DNA from: Paenibacillus koleovorans NBRC 103111
GTDB lineage: Bacteria; Bacillota; Bacilli; Paenibacillales; NBRC-103111
Assembly (NCBI RefSeq): GCF_004000845.1
Contig: NZ_BIMA01000025.1
Location: 1-64,000, forward strand
Direction of reading: 5' to 3'
DNA length: 64,000 nt
Part shown: piece after piece, positions 8,065 to 17,485 of the stretch
Position numbering within the stretch: position 1 is the first letter of the stretch
Layout: the number at the start of each line of letters is the position of its first letter
Translations under genes and position numbers: made by a program
The notes under the pieces: model-generated
Seen by the model: the letters and a program-made list of their open reading frames with translations, nothing else
The model's database searches: none
Told to the model about the DNA's origin: nothing

Positions 8065-9021
8065 ATGGATATACGACGCGCGATTCCGAAGACCGGCGAT
8101 TCGAGCAAGACCACAAGATGGCAAGGACAATGGCGCGTATATAAGCAGCACCGTGCGCTGATTGTGATGCTTTTGCCCGGACTGGCGTTATTTCTACTAT
8201 TCAGCTATGTGCCGATGTACGGCATTATCATCGCGTTCAAGCACTTTCAGATAACGAAAGGCATTCTCGGCAGCCCTTGGGCCGGTTGGGAAAATTTCGA
8301 ACGATTGTTCATGGGAAACGGGTTTATGAACGCGTTGCGTCATTCGGTGCTGATTGCTTTTCTGAAAATGGTGTTTGTATTTCCCGCGCCGATTGTACTG
8401 GCGCTGCTGCTCAACGAAATTCGGCTGACCTGGTTCCTGCGGACGATCCAAACGGTGACGTATTTGCCGCATTTTTTCTCGTGGGTCGTGCTCGCCGGCA
8501 TTCTGTTCCCGTTTCTCGGCAGCGATGGCGGCTTCAACAAGCTGCTCGGTCTGTTCGGCATCCCGCAGCAGTTGTGGCTGCTGGAGCCGGATTATTTTTA
8601 CGGCATGATCGTACTGACCGATATTTGGCAGTCCGCTGGCTGGGGGTCCATCGTCTACTTTGCGGTGCTGGCTTCCATTGATCCGAGTCTCTATGAGGCT
8701 GCGATCGCCGACGGCGCCAGCCGCTGGCGGCGCATCTGGCATATCAGTCTGCCGTCGCTCGCGCCGACCGTCATCATTATGTACTTGCTGTCGATCGGTC
8801 ACTTCCTGTCGGTCGGCTTCGACCAAATTTACAACCTGATGACACCGCCTACCTCGGGAGTGGGGGAAATCCTCGATACGTACGTGCTGCGTCGGTTGTT
8901 GACGATGGATTACGAACTCGGCACCGCAGCGGGGCTGTTTAATTCGACGGTTGGACTAATACTAGTGCTTGTCGCCAATACGCTCGTCAAGCTGTATGAC
9001 AAGGAGCGAGGGCTATGGTAG
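8065..9021 (+). CDS. ABC sugar transporter permease, LplB type (importer 2)
   Basis: This is the first permease of importer 2, 318 residues. The hydrophilic N-terminus of about 30 residues precedes six membrane segments. The signature VPMYGIIIAFKHFQITKG follows the first segment and the ATPase-docking loop EAAIADGAS is near residue 210. The start at 8065 is chosen because AGAGGAGG (8047-8054) lies ten bases upstream; the earlier ATG at 8041 has no ribosome site. The gene is followed after 19 bases by the YtcP-type partner, and then by the binding lipoprotein and two degradative genes. Confidence 0.9.
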   Translation: MDIRRAIPKTGDSSKTTRWQGQWRVYKQHRALIVMLLPGLALFLLFSYVPMYGIIIAFKHFQITKGILGSPWAGWENFERLFMGNGFMNALRHSVLIAFLKMVFVFPAPIVLALLLNEIRLTWFLRTIQTVTYLPHFFSWVVLAGILFPFLGSDGGFNKLLGLFGIPQQLWLLEPDYFYGMIVLTDIWQSAGWGSIVYFAVLASIDPSLYEAAIADGASRWRRIWHISLPSLAPTVIIMYLLSIGHFLSVGFDQIYNLMTPPTSGVGEILDTYVLRRLLTMDYELGTAAGLFNSTVGLILVLVANTLVKLYDKERGLW

Positions 9022-9040
9022 CGGGAAGGGGGTGGGGAAT

Positions 9041-9916
9041 GTGAAGGCAACTTGGGGCGAGCGAACATTTGACTGGCTGAATGCCGCTTTCTTGACGATT
9101 TTCGGGTTTACGACACTGTATCCGTTGCTTTACATCATTACGCTTTCGTTCAGTACGCCGGCGGATGCGCTGGCCATGAACTTTTACTTGTTTCCGCTGC
9201 ATCCGACACTGATGTCGTACGAGAAGGTGCTGGCCCATCCCGATCTGTTGTCGGCTTACGTCAACACGCTGATCCGGACCGGCGTGGGTATAGCCATCTC
9301 TCTAACGATGACGGCGACGATCGCATATCCGTTGTCCAGGCGCACATTTCCGCATCGGAAGCTGATTATGAAGCTATTCGTCTTCAGTATGCTGTTCAGC
9401 GGCGGCACGATCCCGATGTTCCTGCTGGTGAAAAATCTCGGCTTGCTCAATACGCTTTGGGCGCTTGTACTGCCCGGCGCGGTGTCGGCGTTCAATATGA
9501 TTGTGATGCGCAACTTCTTCGAGGGAATCCCGACCGAGATACTCGAATCGGCGCGGATCGACGGTGCATCGGAAATGCGGGTGCTGCTGCGCATTGTACT
9601 GCCGCTGTCTGTGCCGGTGATGGCGGTTATGGCACTATGGGTCGGCGTCGCGCACTGGAACCACTGGTTCGATGCGCTAATCTATACGCAGGACAACCGA
9701 TGGCAGGTGCTGCAGCTGTTCTTGCGCAGAACCGTCGTCGATGCGACCGTGTCGCTGACACCAGGCGAAGACATTAACCGGATCCACGAGGAGTATACGC
9801 CGGAGTCGCTCAAGGCGGCTACGATCGTGGCCGTGACGCTTCCGATTCTGTTTATGTACCCGTTCATCCAGCGGTATTTCGTCAAAGGCATCATGCTCGG
9901 TTCGGTCAAAGGCTAG
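9041..9916 (+). CDS. ABC sugar transporter permease, YtcP type (importer 2)
   Basis: This is the second permease of importer 2, 291 residues. Six membrane segments are visible, with the docking loop ESARIDGASE near residue 169 and the C-terminal pattern VKGIMLGSVKG. The start is a GTG placed eight bases after AAGGGGG (9026-9032); a second GTG three codons earlier overlaps that ribosome site and is less likely. Together with the LplB-type protein upstream it forms the translocation pore. The ATPase must come from elsewhere, since none is encoded nearby. Confidence 0.9.
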   Translation: MKATWGERTFDWLNAAFLTIFGFTTLYPLLYIITLSFSTPADALAMNFYLFPLHPTLMSYEKVLAHPDLLSAYVNTLIRTGVGIAISLTMTATIAYPLSRRTFPHRKLIMKLFVFSMLFSGGTIPMFLLVKNLGLLNTLWALVLPGAVSAFNMIVMRNFFEGIPTEILESARIDGASEMRVLLRIVLPLSVPVMAVMALWVGVAHWNHWFDALIYTQDNRWQVLQLFLRRTVVDATVSLTPGEDINRIHEEYTPESLKAATIVAVTLPILFMYPFIQRYFVKGIMLGSVKG

Positions 9917-9983
9917 GCGCAGGGCCTGGCGTTGCGGAACTGACATGCCGATATATAACCATATGCATACAGGAGGTTACGAG

Positions 9984-11549
9984 ATGTTTGCAAAAAGAGG
10001 GATAAAAAGGTGGGCGGCGCTGGTCGCAGTCTGTTCGCTGACGCTCACGGCATGCTCGAACGGAGGGGGGACGGACGCATCCACGGCTTCGCCGAGCGCG
10101 ACAGCAACTGCGCAAACCAAGCCGATCGAAATCAAATGGATGGTGCCCTCGGCGGATTTGACACCCAATTCCCGAACCGTTCAGGTACTGCAGGAGAAAT
10201 TCAACGTCAAACTCAACTATTATTCGATTCCAAGCGCCGATTATGTGCAGAAGCAGCAAATTTTGCTCACCTCAGGCGACGTGCCGGATGTCTTATTCAT
10301 CTTTGATCCGAACCAGCTGTTCAAATATGCGGGCCAGGGGCTGATCGCCGAGCTGCCGCTCCAAACCATCCAGCAGCATGCGCCAAAAACAAAAGCGGTG
10401 CTGGACAGCTTCGCCAAGCAAGGCTGGTTCTACTCGAACCTGAACGGCAAAAATTACGGCCTGCCGACCACCTATTTCACAGGCCAATTCAACTCGAAGC
10501 AAGGATGGCGGGTGGATCTGTTGAAAAAGGCCGGGGTTGATAAAATTCCGGAAACGATCGACGAAATGACCGCCGCATTCGCCAAGCTGAAGCAGATCGG
10601 CGTCTACGGCATGTCGACGAACGGCAACTCGTACTATATCCAGTTCTGGTCGATCTTCGGCGCTTACGGCGTCATGCCGACGCAATGGATGCTGAAGGAC
10701 GGCGCGGTTGTCAACGGAGCGGTCGTGCCGGAAGCGAAGGAAGCGCTGGCGCTGCTGGCGGACTGGTACGCCAAGGGTTACATCGATCCGGAGTTCGTAA
10801 CCGGCAAAGATCTGGACAAAAAGCTGGTCGAGGGCAAGGTTGCCTATTCGCATAATTCGTCTGTGGCTTCGTTCGACCTGAACAACCCGCAATCGGCAAT
10901 CAACGCAATGAAAAAAATCAACCCGGAAGCGGATCTCCAAATGGCTCCGTTGCCGAAAGGGCCGCGCGGTCAGCAGGGCGGCTGGGCTTGGGGAACGGCG
11001 GGCAGCATCTTCGCGTTCGGCAAGCAGATGGAGCAGCAGCCGGAGAAGGTGAAGAAAGTGCTGGAGATCATGGAAGCGATGCGCAACGACGAGCAGCTAT
11101 TCCTGGACGCCGGCGTTGGCGTCAAGGGCACGCATTGGGACTACAGCACGCCTGCCGACCCGCAGAGCGGCATCAAGTTCCTGCCTCCTTACGACGACAA
11201 CGCGAAGCTTGCGACCGAAGGGCTGAAGAACAACTTTGACACGCTGTTCGCCGGTGGTCCGGCTCCCGCGATCTTCGAGAAGGCGCTGGGCAAAACGAGC
11301 GTCGAGCAGATGAACCGCTACAACAAGCCGGTATGGGACATTTTCGGCAAATCCGACGTGCTGCCGTCATCAGGAAAATATTGGGCCGATCTAACGAAGC
11401 TGAAGCTGGATACTTACGCCCAGATCGTGCGCGGCGACAAGCCCGTCTCGTATTTCGACAGCTTCGTCAAGCAATGGAACGAGATGGGCGGGGTGCAGCT
11501 GGAGAAGGAAGCAAATGAGCTATATAAATCGGTGTTAGGCAGCAAATAA
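9984..11549 (+). CDS. Extracellular sugar-binding lipoprotein (importer 2)
   Basis: This is the solute-binding lipoprotein of importer 2, 521 residues. The signal peptide ends in LTAC with the lipidated cysteine at residue 24, followed by a Gly/Ser/Thr/Ala-rich linker to about residue 45 and then the binding domain. An optimal AGGAGG (9971-9976) lies seven bases before the ATG. The gene follows the permeases and precedes a lyase-like gene and an esterase, which suggests that the ligand is an acylated acidic oligosaccharide. That suggestion is inference from context. Confidence 0.9.
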   Translation: MFAKRGIKRWAALVAVCSLTLTACSNGGGTDASTASPSATATAQTKPIEIKWMVPSADLTPNSRTVQVLQEKFNVKLNYYSIPSADYVQKQQILLTSGDVPDVLFIFDPNQLFKYAGQGLIAELPLQTIQQHAPKTKAVLDSFAKQGWFYSNLNGKNYGLPTTYFTGQFNSKQGWRVDLLKKAGVDKIPETIDEMTAAFAKLKQIGVYGMSTNGNSYYIQFWSIFGAYGVMPTQWMLKDGAVVNGAVVPEAKEALALLADWYAKGYIDPEFVTGKDLDKKLVEGKVAYSHNSSVASFDLNNPQSAINAMKKINPEADLQMAPLPKGPRGQQGGWAWGTAGSIFAFGKQMEQQPEKVKKVLEIMEAMRNDEQLFLDAGVGVKGTHWDYSTPADPQSGIKFLPPYDDNAKLATEGLKNNFDTLFAGGPAPAIFEKALGKTSVEQMNRYNKPVWDIFGKSDVLPSSGKYWADLTKLKLDTYAQIVRGDKPVSYFDSFVKQWNEMGGVQLEKEANELYKSVLGSK

Positions 11550-11563
11550 GGAATGACTATCAA

Positions 11564-11587
11564 GGCGGCGCGCGGCGGTGCGCCGCC
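11564..11587 (+). terminator. GC-rich stem-loop without T-run
   Basis: GGCGGCGC (11564-11571) pairs perfectly with GCGCCGCC (11580-11587). There is no T-tract. It lies 14 bases after the binding-protein stop and may act as a processing or stabilising element that keeps the binding-protein transcript abundant relative to the enzyme genes, as is common in sugar-importer operons. Confidence 0.5.
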
Positions 11588-11650
11588 GTTTGGCGTTCCG
11601 CAGAGCGTGGCGGAGCGTGATGCCTGAGGGGAAACGGGAGGATGAATGCG

Positions 11651-14600
11651 ATGGAATGCAAGCCGATCCGAATAGAGGATCATCTGCAGATGGCCGGATA
11701 TGCATGGCCGCCAACCCTGCTCGGCTTCGTCCGGCCGGACGAAGAAGCAGTGGATCAATCGGCCTGGCTCGCAGACGGTAACGGCGATGCTGTACCGTTC
11801 CAATGGCGGCGGACGGATACGGCCATGCAGGTATGTCTGGTTGCCGATCTGCCGACGGGTGCCGAGCGACGATTTGTATGGCGCAGCGGAGAGGCGCCTG
11901 CGCACGGATCGAAGTACGGCCGGGTGACGGTTGTGCGGGACAGCGGAGGCGGCGTTATGGCGGATAACGGCCGGCTGCATGTACGGTTTGCGGAGGGGCG
12001 GCTCGAAGACGGCGAGCTGTTTGCTCTGCGTCTGGCCGGTTTCGACGCAGAGGGCGTCGCCCGCATTGACGGCGGCGGTCGCAATCTGCTTGCCGCGGAA
12101 GGGACGGTAACGGCGGCGGGACCTGTGTTTGCCGAATGCGAGTTTGTATGCCGCTTCGAAGGCGAAGCGGAGTATCGTGTGACCGTAACGGTTGCTGCCG
12201 ATATGGACTACGTCGAGTTGCGCGAGCGGATGTCCGGTTTTGCCGCCGGCGAGAGTGCGATGCTCGTGATGGAGTGGCATTCGTTTGAGCCGAAGCGCCG
12301 GTATACGAAGCCGCGCAGCGAGGAGCCAATCGATCGCTACCTGAACGAGAACGGAGAGTTGCCGTTTCGGGTGAAGCCTTACGACAACGCGGTATGCTGG
12401 CAGCAGGCGAAAGCGGCGGCTTTTGCCGACGAAGCGGTCGCGGCTGCCGTGTTTGTCAAGGACAGCGGCTGCTGGGACGACGGCGAGTACGCGTTATGGG
12501 GCTCGCCGCAGTCGTTGGCGCTCCGCTTCCGTTGGTCGCGGCGCCGTCGGGCGCTCTCCTGGGAGTACCCGCTGGCTGCGGGGAATCGCTGCACGGCGAT
12601 CGCTCTGTATCCGGCGATGCGGCGGGAAGCCGCAGCGCCGGACGAGTCTTATGTCGACGAGCTGTGGCTGTGGCACGAGTTCCTGTCGCTGGACAAGGTG
12701 AAGGACTGGACGCTGGCGTGGGAAGAGCGGCAGTCGGACTATCCGCGCCTATTCCGCGAGGCATGGCTGCCGCAGCGGATGCACACCTGGTGGGGCTACA
12801 ACACGGCCAAGCCGACGCCGGCGGACATGGAAGCGATCGTCGACCGGTTGTCCTTTTGCCTGCACAAGCCGGGCGAGCTGAGCCCGGTGGCCGCGCGCGA
12901 ATTTTATACATGGGCGTCCACGTTCGATTTGGCCGCTCCTGCGATGACGCCCGGCCAGTTCGACCGGCTGAAGGCAGCTTGGGCTTTCATGGCTTACGCA
13001 CACAACGAGGAGTCCTTTATGCCGGTATTGAATATGCTAGCCGGACATCCTAACTTCCTCGTCGACGTGAGAAGCGTTCCTGCCTTGATGGCCGCACTGT
13101 TTCCCGCTCACCCCGACGCGCGCCGGTGGAAGGAGGATTTCGAGCGGGCGATGGCGCTGAATTCCAAGTACCACGTCCGGCCCGACGTACCCTACTGGGG
13201 TACCAGGGGAGGGAGACATACCGAGAATTTGGCCTGCTATACGTTGTATAATTTAAAGGCGATGTTAAATCCGGTCATTGCGCTTCAGCGGGTATGGGGC
13301 GAGCATACAGCCGCGTATCCGAATTATGCCAAGTGGTTATCGTGGCTGCTCCATGCGCTGACTGCCCCGGTCGAAGGGGCCCGTCACGTACCGTCGCAAG
13401 GCGCGCATGCCGGAGGACACGTCGACGATTATGCTGCGCCGCTGACACTGCGTACAGCCGCATTCGGCTTGCGCGCCATCGAGCCGCTGCTGGCCGAGCA
13501 TCTGCTCCGCGTAAGCCCGGCCGATGCGCGGATCTACGCGGAGCGCGTGCCGAATACGGACATCTGGCGCGGCGCGGACGATGCGCCGCATGACGGCAAC
13601 ACGGGTACGCGGCCGCCGCTCCGCTCGGCGGCCTATACCGGGTACGGCTTCATCCTGCGGGCTGCCGTAGGCGAGGCGGAGGAAGCTTCGGTTCACCTGC
13701 AGCAGATCGACGAAGGGCCGAATTACCGCTGGGGGCGCGCGGGGCAAGGCGGCTGCGGCGTCATCACCTACTATGCGGGTGGCAAGAGGCTCAGCTTCAA
13801 TCGCAAGGAGGATGTAGGCGACGACAACATGGGCGATGTACAGGCCTGCTGCAATTTCGGCGTCCTGTTCGGCCACGAGTTTCGCAGCGTCGGGCGCGGC
13901 GAGCTGACCGAGCCGCTGCTCGATCTCGGGTTCGCTCAGTTCGCCCGCGTGTTGGCGGGACCGTACGCCAGTCCGGCTTATCATTCGCGCAGCGTGCTGA
14001 TGTCCGGGAGCGACTATATGATCGTCTACGATCAGGTCGGCGACATGCGGGTCCGAGGGCGGTTCGCCTGGTTCGTGCACGAGCGCGAGCCGTTTCCGAC
14101 GATTTGTCAGTTGAAACCGGGCGTATCCGGTTACGACGCTGCGCCCGGCATTCCGGCCGAGGTCGGGCCGGGCGCTTACCGCAACATCAATGACGAGTCG
14201 AAGGGAAAGTACTATGACGGCAACGGTCACTTCCTGACGTTTGTTTCTCCTCACGGCAAAGGCGATTACGGCTACTTGCTCGGCGTTGAGGCGACGGCAT
14301 ACGGAGCGGTTGTGAAGCTGAACGACCGGCGCGACTTCGTGTTCCGCGACGAAGCCGCCGTTGCATTCGACGAAGGCGGCGTTTCATTCGTCGGTCATGC
14401 CGGTCTTGTTCGTCAGTACAGCGCCGAGAAGGCGGAAGCGGCCTTGTTCATCGGCACGCGTATCGGAGCCGCCGGCGTTGTCCTGGAGGTAGCCGCCGCA
14501 GGGGCGGCCGATGAGGCAGCCGGTGCCGGTGAACCTCGGCCGGTGGGCTACTCCTTTGCCCGCGAAGGCACCGCGCTCAGCGGCGGGTATGCCTGTCGCG

Positions 14601-15451
14601 GCGAAGCCGTCGTGACGCTGACGCTGCCGGAGCCGCTGCGCGGCGGAGCGTACCGACTGTACGTCGACGGGGCTGCGCTCGAGCCGCTGGAGGCGAACGG
14701 GGCTTGCATCGCGTTCCGGCTGCCCGCAGGGTGCGGCCGATGGGAGTGGACGGATCGGCTGCCGATCCCGGCTGCGGTGCAGGTAGCGGGGTACCGGGCG
14801 GCTTCAGGGTTGGCTGAGCTAAGCTGGCAGCCGTCCGCAGGAGCGAAAAGCTATGAAATCGCCCTTAGCGACGACGGTGGCACGACCTGGACTATCGCGG
14901 CGTCGGACATCTCCGGCGAGTCGGATGCGACGCTTCCATTGCGCTGGATGCTTACCGGAACGAACGGCTGGAAGCGCCATGTTCGAATACGGGGCATCAA
15001 CCGCGACGGGAAGGGACCGTGGAGCGACGATTACCCCGTCTACTTGACCGGGGAGCCTCCGGAACGAGCGGACGGGCTGCGGGTAACGCGGACGAAACGT
15101 GGTTTCCGGCTGACGTGGGGCTGGCAGCTCGGGGCGACTGTTTACCGGCTGTACCGCCGGGAACGCGGTGGGGGTGGCTATTCAGTTGTCTATGAAGGCG
15201 AAAGGCCGGCTTACGACGACGAGTCCACCGATTCGGCGCTTGTCTACGAATATTGCGTCGCCGCCTGCAACGGCAACGGCGAGGGCCTTCCTTCGCCGCC
15301 ACGGGACACCGCTCCAGGCGGGTTGGCCGACTGGGATCCTCGGCCGGACGAACCGTTCCGCCGCTACACGCGCAGCCACGAATACGGCTACAATGGATTT
15401 GATCATTGGGCAAACGAGAGCAAATCGGTGCTTTCGTACCCGGGGAGGTGA
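11651..15451 (+). CDS. Large lyase-like protein with helical toroid and C-terminal FN3 domains, no signal peptide
   Basis: The 1266-residue protein has a beta-rich N-terminal third. A tryptophan-rich all-helical region at about residues 375-560 (with RMHTWWGYN and GRHTENLACYTLYN) resembles the alpha/alpha toroid of polysaccharide lyases. A beta-sandwich follows (about 690-920, with WGRAGQGGCG), and two fibronectin type III-like domains lie at about 1043-1226. The family could not be named with confidence; heparinase-like or PL8-like lyase is the best guess. No signal peptide is visible, which is odd for a protein with FN3 domains and implies cytoplasmic action on imported oligosaccharides. 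ATG at 11651 is preferred because GGGAGG (11636-11641) abuts the earlier ATG at 11642. It is in the importer 2 operon, six bases before an esterase. Confidence 0.6.
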   Translation: MECKPIRIEDHLQMAGYAWPPTLLGFVRPDEEAVDQSAWLADGNGDAVPFQWRRTDTAMQVCLVADLPTGAERRFVWRSGEAPAHGSKYGRVTVVRDSGGGVMADNGRLHVRFAEGRLEDGELFALRLAGFDAEGVARIDGGGRNLLAAEGTVTAAGPVFAECEFVCRFEGEAEYRVTVTVAADMDYVELRERMSGFAAGESAMLVMEWHSFEPKRRYTKPRSEEPIDRYLNENGELPFRVKPYDNAVCWQQAKAAAFADEAVAAAVFVKDSGCWDDGEYALWGSPQSLALRFRWSRRRRALSWEYPLAAGNRCTAIALYPAMRREAAAPDESYVDELWLWHEFLSLDKVKDWTLAWEERQSDYPRLFREAWLPQRMHTWWGYNTAKPTPADMEAIVDRLSFCLHKPGELSPVAAREFYTWASTFDLAAPAMTPGQFDRLKAAWAFMAYAHNEESFMPVLNMLAGHPNFLVDVRSVPALMAALFPAHPDARRWKEDFERAMALNSKYHVRPDVPYWGTRGGRHTENLACYTLYNLKAMLNPVIALQRVWGEHTAAYPNYAKWLSWLLHALTAPVEGARHVPSQGAHAGGHVDDYAAPLTLRTAAFGLRAIEPLLAEHLLRVSPADARIYAERVPNTDIWRGADDAPHDGNTGTRPPLRSAAYTGYGFILRAAVGEAEEASVHLQQIDEGPNYRWGRAGQGGCGVITYYAGGKRLSFNRKEDVGDDNMGDVQACCNFGVLFGHEFRSVGRGELTEPLLDLGFAQFARVLAGPYASPAYHSRSVLMSGSDYMIVYDQVGDMRVRGRFAWFVHEREPFPTICQLKPGVSGYDAAPGIPAEVGPGAYRNINDESKGKYYDGNGHFLTFVSPHGKGDYGYLLGVEATAYGAVVKLNDRRDFVFRDEAAVAFDEGGVSFVGHAGLVRQYSAEKAEAALFIGTRIGAAGVVLEVAAAGAADEAAGAGEPRPVGYSFAREGTALSGGYACRGEAVVTLTLPEPLRGGAYRLYVDGAALEPLEANGACIAFRLPAGCGRWEWTDRLPIPAAVQVAGYRAASGLAELSWQPSAGAKSYEIALSDDGGTTWTIAASDISGESDATLPLRWMLTGTNGWKRHVRIRGINRDGKGPWSDDYPVYLTGEPPERADGLRVTRTKRGFRLTWGWQLGATVYRLYRRERGGGGYSVVYEGERPAYDDESTDSALVYEYCVAACNGNGEGLPSPPRDTAPGGLADWDPRPDEPFRRYTRSHEYGYNGFDHWANESKSVLSYPGR

Positions 15452-15457
15452 GTCAGC

Positions 15458-16330
15458 ATGATTGATGCAGGGTTTCCATATGAAACGATCGTTTATAAAG
15501 AAGTGGCTGGACGTCGGCTTCGGCTGTTGATCTGCCGTCCGGAAGATTGGGACGCGGCTGACAGGAGGCCAGCCATCGTCTGGATTCACGGCGGCGGCTG
15601 GCGGGGCGGGCAACCGGAAATGCTGCTGCGCCATTGCCGTCTCTTCGCGGCGCGCGGCGCCGTGACGCTAAGCGTCGAATACCGGCTCATGCCGCTCGAA
15701 GGGCAAGCTGCGGAGCCGGGACAAGCGCCTGGCGTCGAGACGTGCATGGAAGATTGCCGCTCGGCCATGCGTTACATTCGCCGCCATGCGGCAGAACTCG
15801 GCATCGATCCGCAGCGAATCGCGGTTGTCGGCGATTCCGCTGGCGGCCATCTGGCGGCAAGTCTCGCCACTACGGACCGCTATGATGCTCCTGGTGAAGA
15901 CACATCCGTATCCGCTATGGCGAACGCTGTCGTCAACTGCAACGGCATCGTCGATTTTACCGGGCGCTGGAAAGCGGTGGTGCCTATTGTCGATGCAGGA
16001 ATGACCGCCGGCGACGAGGTGCGAGCCTGGGTGATGCGCCATGAGCACGCGAAGGCGCTGTCGCCGCTTGATCAGGTGCGCGCGGGCCAGCCGCCGATGC
16101 TGATCATGCACGGTTTGTTGGACACCATAGTCATCCCCGAGGATGCGGTGCGCTTCTACGAAGCGTATACGGCGGCGGGCAACGAGGCGGAGCTTGTGCT
16201 ATACCCGCATCTGGCCCACGCGTTCGTCCTGTTCGACTACAAGACGGCCGAACAGGAAGTGCTGAAAGTAATCGAACGCATCGACAGCTTTTTGACCCGT
16301 TACGACTATTTGCCAGCGTCCGCTCAGTAG
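15458..16330 (+). CDS. Alpha/beta-hydrolase esterase, hormone-sensitive-lipase type
   Basis: The 290-residue protein has the HGGG oxyanion motif (residues 44-47), the nucleophile elbow GDSAGG with Ser127, and probable catalytic Asp222 (GLLDTIV) and His254 (HLAHAF). This is a complete triad of the carboxylesterase family related to hormone-sensitive lipase and BD-FAE. There is no signal peptide. GGGGAGGTGAG overlaps the stop of the lyase-like gene, so translation is coupled. It probably removes acetyl or other ester groups from the imported sugar; the true ester is unknown. Confidence 0.85.
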   Translation: MIDAGFPYETIVYKEVAGRRLRLLICRPEDWDAADRRPAIVWIHGGGWRGGQPEMLLRHCRLFAARGAVTLSVEYRLMPLEGQAAEPGQAPGVETCMEDCRSAMRYIRRHAAELGIDPQRIAVVGDSAGGHLAASLATTDRYDAPGEDTSVSAMANAVVNCNGIVDFTGRWKAVVPIVDAGMTAGDEVRAWVMRHEHAKALSPLDQVRAGQPPMLIMHGLLDTIVIPEDAVRFYEAYTAAGNEAELVLYPHLAHAFVLFDYKTAEQEVLKVIERIDSFLTRYDYLPASAQ

Positions 16331-16363
16331 GCTCAGTGTAAGAAAGACGAATTGCCGTCATAC

Positions 16364-16393
16364 AAATCCGTTCCCATTGGGAATGGATTTTTT
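16364..16393 (+). terminator. Intrinsic terminator closing the importer 2 operon
   Basis: AAATCCGTTCCC pairs with GGGAATGGATTT around an ATT loop and runs into six T residues. It is 33 bases after the esterase stop and ends the module. Confidence 0.85.
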
Positions 16394-16469
16394 GCGTTCC
16401 CATGACGTTTCCACCCCCAACCACCGCTCAAATAATCAATTTCGAGCTATTTTCGCATCATTCTCGTAC

Positions 16470-16498
16470 CTGAATCGCCGAGGGGAACGGGGTACAAT
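16470..16498 (+). promoter_or_regulatory. Probable promoter of importer 3
   Basis: A -10 box TACAAT (16493-16498) is preceded at 17 bases by CTGAAT (16470-16475), a weak -35. The start codon of the first permease is 48 bases downstream. The weak -35 would fit dependence on an activator. Confidence 0.45.
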
Positions 16499-16545
16499 TA
16501 GAAATGTAGAAAGAGAGCAGCCTAAGAAGGGAATGGAAGAGAAGT

Positions 16546-17463
16546 ATGGGGAACCGACAACCGATTCAGAGAGTTTTGGTGAATGCTAAGAAATACATCT
16601 TTCTTTATATTTTGCTGGCGCCCGCCTTGTTGGCGACCTTGGTGTTCCAATACATCCCGATGCCGGGGATTATAATCGCTTTTATGGATTATGACTTTTT
16701 CAAAGGGCTACACAGTCCGTGGGTCGGCCTCAAGCACATCCGAGAGATCTTCGAGGTGCCTTCGATTACAGCCTCGATCTGGAATACGCTCAAGATCAGC
16801 TTGATCTCGCTGGTAATCGTGTTCCCTGCTCCGATCGCGCTGGCGCTGCTGCTCAATGAGGCACGCAACGCCGTTTTTCGAAGATTGGTGCAGACGCTTA
16901 GCTTCCTGCCCCACTTCCTGTCCTGGATCTCCGTCATCGGGATCGCGACTACATTCTACGCGCTCTACGGGCCGCTGAACGATTTGCTGGCCTACTTCAT
17001 GGGCGAGGAAGCCAGGCAACTGTTTCTCACCAAACAAGGCTTTTTCGTCCCGAATGTCATCGGCATCACGGTCTGGAAGGAAACGGGTTGGTCCTGCATC
17101 ATCTTCCTGGCGGCCATCGCTTCCATCGATCAACAGCAGTACGAAGCCTCTTGGATAGACGGGGCAGGCCGATTCCAACAAATGTGGTACATCACGCTGC
17201 CCGGCATTTTGCCGACGATCATGATCCTGCTTATTCTGCGGTTGGGGAACATCTTCGCCAGTAATTTCGAGTTGATTTATGGACTGCAAAATTCGTTTAT
17301 CAACTACGACGTGATCTCTACGATTATCTACAAGTCAGGCATCCAGCAGCAAAATTACTCTATGGCCACGGCCGTCGGGTTCGTGGAGGGGCTGATCGCA
17401 TTGCTGCTGACGCTGGCGGCGAATCGATTGTCCAAGAAGGTCAGCGGGGTAGGCGTTTGGTGA
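16546..17463 (+). CDS. ABC sugar transporter permease, LplB type (importer 3)
   Basis: This is the first permease of importer 3, 305 residues. Six membrane segments are visible, with the signature IPMPGIIIAFMDYDFFKG after the first and the docking loop EASWIDGAGR near residue 199. The start follows GGAAGAG (16535-16541) closely. The gene is separated from the module before it by a terminator and its own promoter. The YtcP-type partner and binding lipoprotein follow. Confidence 0.9.
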   Translation: MGNRQPIQRVLVNAKKYIFLYILLAPALLATLVFQYIPMPGIIIAFMDYDFFKGLHSPWVGLKHIREIFEVPSITASIWNTLKISLISLVIVFPAPIALALLLNEARNAVFRRLVQTLSFLPHFLSWISVIGIATTFYALYGPLNDLLAYFMGEEARQLFLTKQGFFVPNVIGITVWKETGWSCIIFLAAIASIDQQQYEASWIDGAGRFQQMWYITLPGILPTIMILLILRLGNIFASNFELIYGLQNSFINYDVISTIIYKSGIQQQNYSMATAVGFVEGLIALLLTLAANRLSKKVSGVGVW

Positions 17464-17485
17464 GTGCATACAAGGGGGAACGAAC

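Noticed and set aside
13337-14254. 305-codon minus-strand frame in the lyase-like gene
   Set aside because: Antisense shadow of GC-rich coding sequence.
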